Program-made: the position numbers and the translations under genes | NCBI RefSeq assembly: GCF_000613945.1 | Contig: NZ_BAJY01000009.1 | Location: 22,691 to 86,690, forward strand | Origin: Prevotella falsenii DSM 22864 = JCM 15124 | GTDB lineage: Bacteria; Bacteroidota; Bacteroidia; Bacteroidales; Bacteroidaceae | Length of the DNA stretch: 64,000 nt | Direction: 5' to 3' | Notes under the pieces: model-generated | The model's database searches: none | What the model was told of the DNA's origin: nothing | What the model saw: only the letters and a program-made list of their open reading frames with translations | Shown: piece by piece, positions 1 to 8,515 of the stretch | Layout of the letters: the number at the start of each line of letters is the position of its first letter | Numbering within the stretch: the stretch's first letter is position 1

Positions 1-1
1 C

Positions 2-958
2 TACTACTTCAGTGGCGGCTCTACCATGGACGTTATAGAGCTTGCAAAGATGCACGCAATGTCGAAAGAGGTTCAAAACATCTTCTTCCCGTTCGTGTTC
101 ATCGGCTTTGGTGTTCTCGGTGCGTTGTTCCCATTCCACACATGGTCGCCCGACGGTCATGCTTCAGCCCCTACGGCTGTGTCAATGCTCCACGCAGGTG
201 TATTGATGAAGTTGGGAGGCTACGGCTGTTTGCGCATCGCCATGTTCATTATGCCTGACGCACTCGAGATGTGGGCACCTGTTTTCCTCATTCTCACAAC
301 CATTTCTGTGGTTTACGGTGCACTTTCTGCCTGTGTTCAGACCGACTTGAAATACATCAACGCCTACTCTTCGGTGTCTCACTGCGGTATGGTGCTCTTC
401 GCTTTGCTTATGACAACGCAGACCGCTATCACGGGTGCAATCCTCCAAATGCTTTCACACGGTTTGATGACAGCCTTGTTCTTCGCCTGCATCGGTATGA
501 TTTACCACCGCGCAGGAACACGCGACGTTCGCTACCTTGGCGGTTTGATGAAGGTAATACCTTTCCTTGCCGTTTCTTATGTAGTAGCCGGTTTGGCTAA
601 CCTCGGTTTGCCGGGCTTCTCAGGTTTCGTTGCCGAAATGACCATCTTCGTAGGTTCGTTCGAGAATGGCGGTACTTTCCACCGCGTTTGTACGCTCGTT
701 GCCTGCACATCAATCGTTGTTACGGCAGTCTACATTCTGCGCGTGGTGGGCAAGATTTTGTTCCAAACCATTCCTAACCAAAAGTTCTACGAGCTTCACG
801 ATGCCACTTGGGACGAGCGTTTCGCCGTTGCAGGACTCATCTTCTGTGTTGCAGGGCTCGGACTTTTCCCACTGTTCTTCGAGGATATGATTATCAATGC
901 TGTCGGTCCTATCTTCGACCACATCATCGCATACGTTCCAAATTTAGGTAATCTTTAA
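2..958 (+). CDS. nuoM: NADH-quinone oxidoreductase subunit M, 5'-truncated by the window edge
   Basis: Proton-pumping membrane subunit of respiratory complex I. The open frame runs back to base 2 without a stop, so the ATG at 26 is probably internal; about 318 C-terminal residues are present, against roughly 490 for the family. Visible hallmarks are the antiporter-like segment with HTWSPDGHASAPTAVSMLHA, the conserved Lys of VLMKLGGYG, the DLKYINAYSSVSHCG helix and a run of hydrophobic segments to the end. It lies 15 bp upstream of nuoN on the same strand, the usual M-N order at the end of a nuo operon. Family assignment is firm; the 5' end is outside the window. Confidence 0.95.
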   Translation, partial: YYFSGGSTMDVIELAKMHAMSKEVQNIFFPFVFIGFGVLGALFPFHTWSPDGHASAPTAVSMLHAGVLMKLGGYGCLRIAMFIMPDALEMWAPVFLILTTISVVYGALSACVQTDLKYINAYSSVSHCGMVLFALLMTTQTAITGAILQMLSHGLMTALFFACIGMIYHRAGTRDVRYLGGLMKVIPFLAVSYVVAGLANLGLPGFSGFVAEMTIFVGSFENGGTFHRVCTLVACTSIVVTAVYILRVVGKILFQTIPNQKFYELHDATWDERFAVAGLIFCVAGLGLFPLFFEDMIINAVGPIFDHIIAYVPNLGNL

Positions 959-973
959 TAAAGTAGCAAAAAA

Positions 974-2412
974 ATGAATTATACTGATTTCTTTAAAATG
1001 ATTCCGGAGGCAAGTCTTGTTGCCGTTCTGATAATCCTTTTCGTTGCTGACTTTATTTCAGCAAAGACCGAAGAACGCAAGTGGTTCAATCCTTTGGCTT
1101 GTGCGCTCCTGCTTGCAAACACCATCGTTTGCCTGCTCCCGATGCAGCCCGAAGAAGCCTTTGGCGGCATGTATGTTACTTCGGCTGCGGTAAACGTTAT
1201 GAAAGCAATCCTCGCTTTCGGTACGTTCATCGTGGTGCTGCAAAGCCGCGTATGGGCAGCAAAGAGCGGAAAAGAGGGCGAGTTCTATATGCTGGTCGTT
1301 TCAACCCTATTGGGTATGAACACAATGATGAGCGCGGGCAACTTCCTAATGTTCTTCCTTGGTTTGGAAATGGCATCTGTGCCGATGGCGTGCGTGGTTG
1401 CCTTCGATGCCTATCGCAACAATTCTGCCGAAGCAGCAGCCAAGTTCATTCTCACTGCAACCTTCTCAAGCGGTGTAATGCTCTATGGTATCAGCTTCAT
1501 TTATGCAGCTTACGGCACAATGTATTTCGACGATATTGCTGCCAATATGCAGGCTACACCGCTCACCATCATGGGTTTGGTGTTCTTCTTCAGCGGTCTT
1601 GGCTTCAAGATTTCGCTCGTTCCGTTCCACTTTTGGACAGCCGACACCTACCAAGGTGCGCCTACACGGTTACGGGCTACCTCAGCGTAATCTCTAAAGG
1701 GGCTGCCGCTTTCACCCTGTTGAGCATTCTGTTCCACGTCTTCGGCAGTATGATAGCCTACTGGCATGTACTTATGATGATTGTCATTGCACTTTCCATC
1801 ACCATTGCCAACCTCTTCGCTATCCGCCAAGGCGAGCTGAAACGCTTCATGGCGTTCAGTTCCATCTCGCAAGCAGGCTATATCATGCTTGCTGCATTGG
1901 GCAACAACTGGGACGCATCGGTGGCATCGCTAAGCTACTACGTACTTATCTATGTGGTTGCCAACATGGCTGTGTTCACCATTATCTCCGTTGTAGAGCA
2001 GAACAATGGCAGCAAGACCGAAATTTCAAACTACAATGGTTTCTACAAAACCAATCCGCGTTTGAGTTTTCTTATGACCATTGCTATGTTCTCGCTCGGT
2101 GGCATACCTCCGTTTGCAGGTATGTTCTCCAAGTTTTTCGTCTTTATGTCGGGCGTAAAGGGAGCTGACATCACCACAACCGAAGGTGCTTGGATTTACG
2201 GCATACTGTTCATTGCACTGATAAACACCGTCGTTTCGCTTTACTACTACCTCAAGATAGTAAAGGCAATGTACATCACCCGATGCGATACACCTATGCC
2301 AACCTTCAAGAGCGACAACAACACCAAGTTTGCCCTTGCCGTTTGCACAACCGGCATCGTGCTTTTCGGTGTCTTCAGCTGCGTTTACGAATGGATTGCA
2401 GCAGCCGTTTAA
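974..2412 (+). CDS. nuoN: NADH-quinone oxidoreductase subunit N, interrupted by one frame break
   Basis: Membrane antiporter-like subunit of complex I, last gene of the nuo operon. The first frame (974-~1666) ends its homology at [14 protein letters not shown]; the second frame (from ~1666) resumes exactly with [16 protein letters not shown] and continues to the stop at 2410-2412. The two parts together give about 479 residues, normal for NuoN. The join needs one extra base near 1664-1667, where CCTAC-ACGGTT replaces an expected CCTACnACGGTT. No slippery heptamer is present. Because the rest is well conserved, a sequencing or assembly deletion is more likely than gene loss. A strong hairpin terminator follows the stop. 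Confidence 0.9.
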
Positions 2413-2438
2413 GCAAGCAAAAATACATTTTAAATTAT

Positions 2439-2485
2439 AACGAAACGCCCAAAGGAAAGGTTCCTTTGGGCGTTTCGTTTATGGC
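2439..2485 (+). terminator. Intrinsic terminator after nuoN
   Basis: An 18-bp perfect stem (2439-2456 with 2462-2479) with a 5-base loop begins 27 bp after the nuoN stop. It ends the nuo operon. Confidence 0.85.
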
Positions 2486-2505
2486 TGTTAGCGTGTGTGG
2501 TTTTT

Positions 2506-2575
2506 CTAGAATACTTAGATTTTCTAGAAAACTAGTATTCCTAGAGCCCCTAGAATACCTAAGGTTCTAGGAATC
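2506..2575. repeat. CTAG nonamer array 1
   Basis: CTAG or one-mismatch CTAG words start at 2506, 2515, 2524, 2532, 2541, 2550, 2559 and 2567, i.e. every 8-9 bases. The array sits between the nuoN terminator and the next gene. It belongs to a family of six such arrays in this window (others near 30361, 44412, 46233, 53637, 57753). Confidence 0.8.
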
Positions 2576-2658
2576 CCCGGCTCCCGGCACCCTTGGAAAA
2601 GGCTAAGCTCCGGTTTACCACACTCATAATATCCGGCCTAAAACCACGTTATAACTAC

Positions 2659-3246
2659 ATGAAGCAACTTTTAGTTTTTGCCTTCCTGCTGCTCTGCACC
2701 CCCGCACTGGCGCAAAGCCCCACAACAGCCGAACGCCGGCACATTACTTTCAGCGGTATTTCCCTCAACAACACCGCTGCAGCCTTTGCCGACTCGCTCG
2801 TTGCAAAAGGTTTCAAGCCCGAAACCGCCGCACTCCGCCTGCCCATCAACAAAGCCAACACTGTGTTTCGCGGACGCTTCGAAAACATTCCGTGCATCGT
2901 CGAAGTAGGACAAAGCCACACCGAAAAGGTAGACACCTTGCACGTATATCTCATCAATGTAAACAACCCGCTGCGAAGTTACAAAATTCTGACCAACTTC
3001 TACCGCTCTCATTATGGTGCGCCCATCTTTGAAAACTACTACGACACGCACCTCTTGCCACGCGAAGCCCAACAGCAGTTGGCTGCCGACCCTTTCATCA
3101 CCATCTTCGCCGTAGACGGAGGCACCGTCCGGTTTTCCTTGAAATACGACGCCCGGCTCTACAACTACATTTACAGTCTCCTCTTTATCGACACCGAAAA
3201 CGCTCAGCCCATACTCTCCAACGACGACAGCATAATAGAATGGTAA
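2659..3246 (+). CDS. Secreted protein of unknown function (195 aa)
   Basis: The start at 2659 gives MKQLLVFAFLLLCTPALAQS, a clear signal peptide with an AxA cleavage site, so the product is exported. Upstream in-frame codons to 2593 lack signal character and are ignored. The mature part (about 175 residues) has mixed alpha/beta composition, no cysteine pattern suggesting a lipobox, and no motif I recognise. It stands alone between the nuo operon and a convergent AraC gene. Confidence 0.75.
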   Translation: MKQLLVFAFLLLCTPALAQSPTTAERRHITFSGISLNNTAAAFADSLVAKGFKPETAALRLPINKANTVFRGRFENIPCIVEVGQSHTEKVDTLHVYLINVNNPLRSYKILTNFYRSHYGAPIFENYYDTHLLPREAQQQLAADPFITIFAVDGGTVRFSLKYDARLYNYIYSLLFIDTENAQPILSNDDSIIEW

Positions 3247-3280
3247 GCCCACAACTCATTGGTTATATGGTAAAAACTGA

Positions 3281-3415
3281 TTTATCACGTTCCTAAAAAC
3301 AAGCATACACAAGAACAAGTAAGAGAAATTGGGCGTAAGAATGTAGTTTATTACGTTTTTAAAACAAAGCATACTTAAGAACAACTATAAGAAAATCGGG
3401 TGTTTGAATTACGAT
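3281..3415. repeat. Imperfect 66-bp direct repeat in the 3247-3551 gap
   Basis: Copy one begins at 3281 (TTTATCACGTTCCTAAAAAC) and copy two at 3347 (TTTATTACGTTTTTAAAAC). They remain alignable for most of their length. Nothing else is visible in this gap between convergent genes. Confidence 0.6.
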
Positions 3416-3551
3416 AAACCACGCCCCTACCACTTGTTGCTGCTTGCCAACTTATATCTAACAAACAGCATAAAAGTTATAAAAATTATTCACAAGTCTA
3501 TCTATAGAATAACTCTCTCGATACCAACGCTTTGCAAACCATAAAATAGGG

Positions 3552-4361
3552 TTACTCTCGAAACTTTGTTGGAGAAACTCCAAAATGCTTTTGCACGAAG
3601 CGGCTGAAATAGGCAGGCGAGGAGAAATCGAAGAGGTCGGAGATTTCGGTAAACGTCATTTCACGCTCTTTCAGCAGCCGCCGTATGTGAACGATAGTGA
3701 AACGCAAAATCCAATAGTTGGCTGTCTTCCCACTAACATCCTTGGTCACTTCTGAAAGATACTTCGGTGTTACGCACAATTTGTCGGCATAATAGCCCAC
3801 TTCACGGTTTTTCACGTAGTCGCCGCGTTCAAGCATCTGCATGAAACGGGCAATAATGTCGGTGTCTTGAAACGAAATGTTTGCCATTCCGTTTAGTGCT
3901 GCGTGTATATCGAAGAAGTCGAGAAACATCATTTGCGTAGCGCATATCAGCACATCTTCCTGAAAAGGATTGTCGATGTTTTGCAATCTTTGCTCTATCT
4001 GTACGAAGTCATGCCGAAGTTGTTCAAATCTGTCTTTGTCCATTTGCATCACAGGACAGGAATAGAGTGCCAGCGAGCCTTTCATGCCATAGTTGCTGCG
4101 GGGCGTACATAGTTCCAAGAAGTCGTTTTTCACATAGATACACATTGCTTCCAAGTCGGCAGAGGGCTGCAATTTCTCCAACAACTGTTGAATGCCAACA
4201 ATCATTGCTTCTCCCGATTTTAGCAAGAACGGATTTCCATCAAATGTAAAGTCAAACCTTCCACGCATGCAAATAATGTGCGCCACATAATCTTCCATTC
4301 CGACCGTACCGAGACGTTCGAGTCCATGCTCTACGATTAAGTTGTTTCTGTTGAATGGCAT
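3552..4361 (-). CDS. AraC-family transcriptional regulator (269 aa)
   Basis: Probable DNA-binding activator. The N-terminal ~150 residues look like a cupin-type sensing domain (DYVAHIICMRGRFDFTFDGN). The C-terminal ~100 residues carry two helix-turn-helix units, ending in the AraC signature around FSSPAYFSRFVQKHFGVSPTKF. The ligand and targets are unknown. It is transcribed towards the secreted protein at 2659 and away from the 4362-4816 repeat-filled gap. A -7 box TATCTTTGT (4389-4397, minus strand) lies just upstream of the start. Confidence 0.9.
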   Translation of the reverse strand: MPFNRNNLIVEHGLERLGTVGMEDYVAHIICMRGRFDFTFDGNPFLLKSGEAMIVGIQQLLEKLQPSADLEAMCIYVKNDFLELCTPRSNYGMKGSLALYSCPVMQMDKDRFEQLRHDFVQIEQRLQNIDNPFQEDVLICATQMMFLDFFDIHAALNGMANISFQDTDIIARFMQMLERGDYVKNREVGYYADKLCVTPKYLSEVTKDVSGKTANYWILRFTIVHIRRLLKEREMTFTEISDLFDFSSPAYFSRFVQKHFGVSPTKFRE

Positions 4362-4388
4362 AAGCTTTATTTTATTGACCTTATGGCA

Positions 4389-4397
4389 ACAAAGATA
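4389..4397 (-). promoter_or_regulatory. Bacteroidetes -7 box for the AraC gene
   Basis: The minus strand reads TATCTTTGT, close to the TAnnTTTG consensus, 28 bp ahead of the start codon at 4361. Confidence 0.55.
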
Positions 4398-4526
4398 AGC
4401 TTTTTTTTTATACTACAAAGAATTGTGGCACAATTTCCTGACGCAATTCCTCGATTTCAGTATCTTTGTCCTCAAATTATTACACCAATTCACATTATTT
4501 CATAAACGGAAAGCAGACAATAAAAG

Positions 4527-4813
4527 CGTGAATTTTTTTCGCAAGCATAACTATTGCATAACCATCTCGTTATCAACGTTTTGCAAAACCTATTGTTTTG
4601 CGTTCCAAAACCGTAGGTTTTGCACGGTAAAAGCGTAGGTTTTGCGATGCAAAACCTACGCTTTCGCAATGTCAAAACGCAGTTGTTACTTTTTAACAGA
4701 ATTATCTTTACAAGATTAAACGAAAAATTTCTCACTGTTTCATCAGCGGATTTGCACAAAAACACCTATGAGACAGCCTGCTTATCTGCTTTCTTATACC
4801 GAACCCACGTTAA
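4527..4813 (+). repeat. Hairpin-rich intergenic element 'A', copy 1
   Basis: Full-length copy of a recurrent element. In order it shows: a left end resembling CGTAAATATTTTTCGCAAGC, a small hairpin GCAAAAC-CTATT-GTTTTGC, a single arm CGTAGGTTTTGC, a long hairpin CGTAGGTTTTGC/GCAAAACCTACG, then CTTTTTAACAGAATTATC and a right end CCGAACCCACGTTA. It fills the gap 4362-4816 together with a fragment at 4457-4505 that matches the end of the MITE-like module seen at 33552. Confidence 0.85.
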
Positions 4814-4816
4814 AGT

Positions 4817-5542
4817 TCAAGTTCTTCCAACAGCTTGCCGTACTTGATAATGCAACCATACACAACCTGCATTGAGCCGCTCTACGTCGAGGAGACGGAG
4901 CGTCAGACCTTGCAACCGGTCGGCTTCCTCACCGCAATACTCTATGATGGAAGGTGCGCCCTGCCGCCCATCGAGTTGTGGACTGACTACAATACTCAAT
5001 TCATCGACAAGCCCATGAGCGAAGAAACTGCCATTGACGATGCCCCCTCCCTGCAGCGACAAGCGGTGAATGCCGAAGTCGCGCTGCAAAGTTTCCATGG
5101 CTTTGTCGAGATTCATGCCATCGTTTCCTGCGAAGATATAGCTTATTTGCATGTCTTCGAGAAACTCAAGATAGTCGGCACTGACGCATTCAGACAGTAC
5201 GGCAATGATGTTGTCGCCACGCAATTGGTTGGTTGTGAAGCGCACATCGCCCTCCGGCACGAGAGCAATCATCTGCCGCCGACTGCCGCAGTCGCCCACA
5301 AAGGTGCGCAATTGGTCGGGATAAGCCACGTGGCAGGCACAGCCATCAAACCGTTCGGGAAAGAACTGCCTGACGGTAGCCGCTCCGAAGAGCCATGCGT
5401 CTGTAGCCAATCGCTGCCCTATGTCGCGATATTGCTCCATTATTTCGCTTTCGTCATAATCTTTATAGGGAGCTGTCCATCGGCTGTTGTCCACTTTTCC
5501 GTCCACCGGTGCCATGATATGGCAAATGATATATGGTCTCAT
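4817..5542 (-). CDS. RibD C-terminal/dihydrofolate reductase-fold protein (241 aa)
   Basis: Stand-alone RibD_C-type reductase, related to the NADPH-dependent reductase half of riboflavin RibD and to DHFR. Visible features are the N-terminal substrate segment HIMAPVDGKVDNSRW, the glycine-rich nucleotide-binding stretch LSLQGGGIVNGSFFAHGLVD (about residues 165-184), and a C-terminal strand GCVWLHYQV. There is no deaminase domain, so it is probably not the riboflavin enzyme itself. Its 3' end abuts the right end of a repeat element; its start is 51 bp from the stop of the esterase gene upstream on the same strand, so the two may be co-transcribed. Confidence 0.8.
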   Translation of the reverse strand: MRPYIICHIMAPVDGKVDNSRWTAPYKDYDESEIMEQYRDIGQRLATDAWLFGAATVRQFFPERFDGCACHVAYPDQLRTFVGDCGSRRQMIALVPEGDVRFTTNQLRGDNIIAVLSECVSADYLEFLEDMQISYIFAGNDGMNLDKAMETLQRDFGIHRLSLQGGGIVNGSFFAHGLVDELSIVVSPQLDGRQGAPSIIEYCGEEADRLQGLTLRLLDVERLNAGCVWLHYQVRQAVGRT

Positions 5543-5592
5543 TTTTATTTTACGATAGTCTTTCTATATTCTACAACTTGTGCATCTATGCG

Positions 5593-7602
5593 CTATTTCT
5601 TTACGATTTTCTTGCCGTTCACAATGTTGATGCCTCTCTGCAGACTGTTGCGCCGCATGCCGTTCACTGTATATATGGTGTCGTCTTTTGCTGTGCGTGC
5701 CGTGGTCGGCTTAATTCTCGTTACGCCCGATTGCGTTTGCCAGAAGCGCACGGCATCGTTCAGCCAGCCTTCGGCGACTGTTCCCTGCCCTAATCCGAAG
5801 CCGTGGGGCAAGCCCTCGTAGGCATGAAACTCGGTGGGAATGCCCAAAGCCGCGAGCGTTTGCAGGCGACGCTGCATGGTTTGCCACGATGCGATGCCGT
5901 CGGCGGTGCCCACGCAGGCGTAAGTGGGTGCGTCGGTTGCCGACGTGGCAGTATAACCCGTGTATTGCATCACCGCGGCAGCGGCTTGTGCAATGTCGGT
6001 TCGCCCCGTAAGCCGGCGCAGATTGTCGGCGTTGCCCAATGCGGCAGCCATTCGTGCACCGGCACTTCCGCCCCAAAGCGAGTAGCCGTCGGTGCGCACA
6101 CCTAATTCTTCGGCGTGGTCGATAACAAATGTTATGGCGCGGGCAAGGTCTTCCAAAGCCGTTTGTGCACCGGGACGATAGATGAGCGCAAAGGCATTGT
6201 AGCCCAGCTTGGATAGTTCCAGTGCGTGGGGATAGCTGTCGTGCATTGCCCCGACGTAGGCAAATCCGCCGCCGGCGTTGCAGATGGCAAAGGGTGCACC
6301 CTTGTTTCCGCGGAAGAAGAACAGACCGGTGTTGCGCTTTTGCGGGTCGGCAGCTTTCTCTTCGTCCGTGTATATGTCGTAAAAGATGCGATTGCCTGCG
6401 TCTGCATGGGTTTTCATGTAGTTCACTATCTCAACCGTCTTGTCGGCATTGATGTAGTTGTACCACGTGAGTTGCAGCTGTTCGAGGGTCTCGCCGCTCC
6501 AATAATCGCGGTTTACAGGGAATATCAGCCTGCCAAAGTCGGCAAAAGAGGGGTCAGCCATTACGTCGTCGATGCGGCTTGTCCGAGTATAAGTCTTGGA
6601 CGGCCGGGCATTTTCCTTGGGAAAGAAGAATTGCAGGGCGTGGTAACAAAATTCCCACACGGCGTTAAAGTCGTGTCTGCCGCCCGGTTTCTGGTGGTAC
6701 GAGAAGTTGCGGGCGTTGAATGTTTCGCTGAGTTCTGCCATTGCCATTGCCTGATTGTGGGTTTGTGGCAGCCGCACATCGTCGCTACCCACGGCGTACC
6801 ACACGTAGAAATCGTCCTTATAGGGCGATGCGTTCACGAGATTTGCCAAGAATGCGGCTGTTTCCTGCGGGTGTGTTTGTCCGCCATACATCTCGATATG
6901 CCAGTTGTCGCCGCTCATGGGCAGATACCATCGGGTGTAAGGGAAGGCTTGTTCGAAGACGTACCACGTGGTGATTGCTCCGAGCGAGAAGCCGCCCAGT
7001 GCACGGTGGCTGCGCGAAGCCAGCAGTCCGGCATCGTCGGTGGTTTCGGCGTAGGTGCTGTAACGGCTCTCCACGGCAGGCACGAGGTCGTTAATGTATT
7101 CCTGCGAGAACACGGCTGCCTCTTGCGTGCTTTCGCCCCAGCCTTTGGCTTGGTTGTCCTTGTCCCACGTGGGCGACACGGCAATGAAGGGTTTCGTCAG
7201 TCCCTGCGCGATGAGATTATCGAAGAGGTTCTTCATCTGCGGCATACCGGGCAGACCGAAGTATTGTTCGGCAGTGCCCGTCCAGCCGTGTAGCAGGTAG
7301 ATGATGTCGTATTTCTTCGAGGCATCGTAGCCGTAGGGCAGGTAGATGTATGCCGGTTTGCGCGTTGTGGGTCGGTCGGCGCGGGTGTAGTCTTTCGATT
7401 CGTAGTGCATCAGTTCCACTCGTCCCTGCTCGGCGGCAGACTGAAAGTAAGCCGGCGGCACGGGTGTTGTGGTTTGCATGACGGTTTTCTGGGGCGTATT
7501 GTCGCCGTTTTCGTTTTCGGGCGTGTAGGGGTTGTCCGAACATGCCGCGCAGCAAAGTGCCGATGCGGCAAAGAATGCGATTGTTGAAATAGGTTTCTTC
7601 AT
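5593..7602 (-). CDS. Exported double alpha/beta-hydrolase (esterase fusion) with T9SS-like tail (669 aa)
   Basis: Two hydrolase modules in one chain. Module 1 (about 85-335) resembles esterase D/feruloyl-esterase enzymes: YIYLPYGYDA, oxyanion-region LLHGWTG, nucleophile elbow GFSLG (Ser206) and the likely catalytic His310 in GGRHDF. Module 2 (about 420-630) resembles BD-FAE/acetyl-esterase-type hydrolases with elbow GGSAG (Ser513) and a C-terminal GLPHGFG histidine. The N terminus is a signal sequence with a cysteine cluster (Cys21 lipobox-like). The C terminus ends GINIVNGKKIVKK, like other T9SS-type tails in this window. A lipobox and a sorting tail together are unusual. The substrate is probably an esterified polysaccharide (inference). 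A promoter-like TAACTTTGC lies at 7627-7635. Confidence 0.85.
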   Translation of the reverse strand: MKKPISTIAFFAASALCCAACSDNPYTPENENGDNTPQKTVMQTTTPVPPAYFQSAAEQGRVELMHYESKDYTRADRPTTRKPAYIYLPYGYDASKKYDIIYLLHGWTGTAEQYFGLPGMPQMKNLFDNLIAQGLTKPFIAVSPTWDKDNQAKGWGESTQEAAVFSQEYINDLVPAVESRYSTYAETTDDAGLLASRSHRALGGFSLGAITTWYVFEQAFPYTRWYLPMSGDNWHIEMYGGQTHPQETAAFLANLVNASPYKDDFYVWYAVGSDDVRLPQTHNQAMAMAELSETFNARNFSYHQKPGGRHDFNAVWEFCYHALQFFFPKENARPSKTYTRTSRIDDVMADPSFADFGRLIFPVNRDYWSGETLEQLQLTWYNYINADKTVEIVNYMKTHADAGNRIFYDIYTDEEKAADPQKRNTGLFFFRGNKGAPFAICNAGGGFAYVGAMHDSYPHALELSKLGYNAFALIYRPGAQTALEDLARAITFVIDHAEELGVRTDGYSLWGGSAGARMAAALGNADNLRRLTGRTDIAQAAAAVMQYTGYTATSATDAPTYACVGTADGIASWQTMQRRLQTLAALGIPTEFHAYEGLPHGFGLGQGTVAEGWLNDAVRFWQTQSGVTRIKPTTARTAKDDTIYTVNGMRRNSLQRGINIVNGKKIVKK

Positions 7603-7626
7603 CTTTTCTACTTATTGGTTTCGGCG

Positions 7627-7635
7627 GCAAAGTTA
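7627..7635 (-). promoter_or_regulatory. Bacteroidetes -7 box for the esterase fusion gene
   Basis: The minus strand reads TAACTTTGC, 25 bp before the start codon at 7602. Confidence 0.6.
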
Positions 7636-7748
7636 GCACGAAAACGGGAAACCGCCTTTACACAAAAGTCGGCTTCCCGTTCATTTTTCGGAGAAATATC
7701 GGATTGCATTCCATCACGGTACGCTTCTTACCATTTTACCAACCGTTG

Positions 7749-7885
7749 GTAATAAGATTACCATAGGTCTGTAATCGCATTACCATCGTTCTGTAATCGG
7801 ATTACCACCGATTGGTAATCCGATTATATGATATAAGTAGTTCGGCTATCCGACGTAAGTAACCCGATTATATGATGTAAGTAAC
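7749..7885. repeat. 22-bp tandem repeat array, about six units
   Basis: GTAAT words begin at 7749, 7771, 7793 and 7815, exactly 22 bases apart. The inner part of each unit is a palindrome of the form GTAATCnnATTAC. Three further, more diverged 22-base units (ending ATAAGTAG, GTAAGTAA, GTAAGTAA) carry the array to about 7885. It lies between a promoter and the 3' end of the next gene. There are no spacers, so it is not CRISPR. Confidence 0.8.
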
Positions 7886-7895
7886 CCTCCAATCG

Positions 7896-8330
7896 TCAGT
7901 CGTCGTAGAAACGAAAACGCTCTTCGTAGGCATCGAAGACAATGTTCTCGTTATAGCCATACTCACGAAAAAGGTCGCAAATCCATTCTTGCTGCTCCGG
8001 CGTGAGTGCCCGCTCGCCGTGCAAGTAGCGGTAGTAGGTGCCGTTTCCACCGAGATAGTCTGTGATTTTCGAACGCAGGTAGGGAGCGTGCCGCGCCTTC
8101 ACGTCGTGGAAAATGTGCTCGAAGCCGACGGCAACACGTATGGTTTCCATTTTTCTGAACAAGGGGCACGTGCCGCCTTTCAGCACCGTCGGCGTAACGG
8201 CGTTGGCGGTATCACAATCGTCGGGAATGGTCAGCCCGGCACGATAGCGCAGGCATTCGTCTTTTCGGGCGCATTGGTTGAGAAAGCAGAACGCCCAACC
8301 GTAAGGTATTTGTTGATAAGTTAGTTTCAT
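7896..8330 (-). CDS. DUF6078-like conserved hypothetical protein (144 aa)
   Basis: Small, probably cytoplasmic protein typical of Bacteroides and Prevotella. The N-terminal half has spaced cysteines (CFLNQCARKDECLRY at about 15-29, and CPLF near 56), which could bind metal. The C-terminal half (TYYRYLHGERALTPEQQEW) looks helical and resembles a small DNA-binding or regulatory module. I recall this pattern as DUF6078 but cannot verify it. The function is unknown. Its stop is 11 bp from the 22-bp tandem repeat. Confidence 0.65.
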   Translation of the reverse strand: MKLTYQQIPYGWAFCFLNQCARKDECLRYRAGLTIPDDCDTANAVTPTVLKGGTCPLFRKMETIRVAVGFEHIFHDVKARHAPYLRSKITDYLGGNGTYYRYLHGERALTPEQQEWICDLFREYGYNENIVFDAYEERFRFYDD

Positions 8331-8474
8331 GTTTTCATTTCTTTGATTACAAATTTACATATTAATTGGCTACCGACAAAACGATTGCGGGGAAAAGTTG
8401 CCGACTTTTTCATTTTCTGAAAAATTGTTCCCAACAGCCGACTTTTGTGTAAAACGCATCAGAAACAAACAGCG

Positions 8475-8483
8475 TATCTTTGC
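8475..8483 (+). promoter_or_regulatory. Bacteroidetes -7 box for the secreted flavodoxin gene
   Basis: TATCTTTGC lies 33 bp ahead of the ATG at 8516, matching TAnnTTTGC. Confidence 0.65.
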
Positions 8484-8515
8484 CGTATCAATCAACATTT
8501 AAAACTTTTGGAAAT

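Noticed and set aside
974..1690. Programmed frameshift in nuoN
   Set aside because: No slippery heptamer or downstream structure at the break, and eight similar one-base losses occur in unrelated genes.
4423..4765. ORFs in both strands of repeat copies (e.g. proteins with KTYCFAFQNRRFCTVKP-like sequence)
   Set aside because: They are translations of element A in various frames. They recur wherever the element occurs, have no start context and overlap each other.
6226..7293. 355-aa plus-strand ORF opposite the esterase gene
   Set aside because: Antisense shadow of a well-supported hydrolase gene; no domain similarity.
7749..7885. CRISPR array
   Set aside because: Repeats are contiguous 22-mers without unique spacers, and no cas genes are present.
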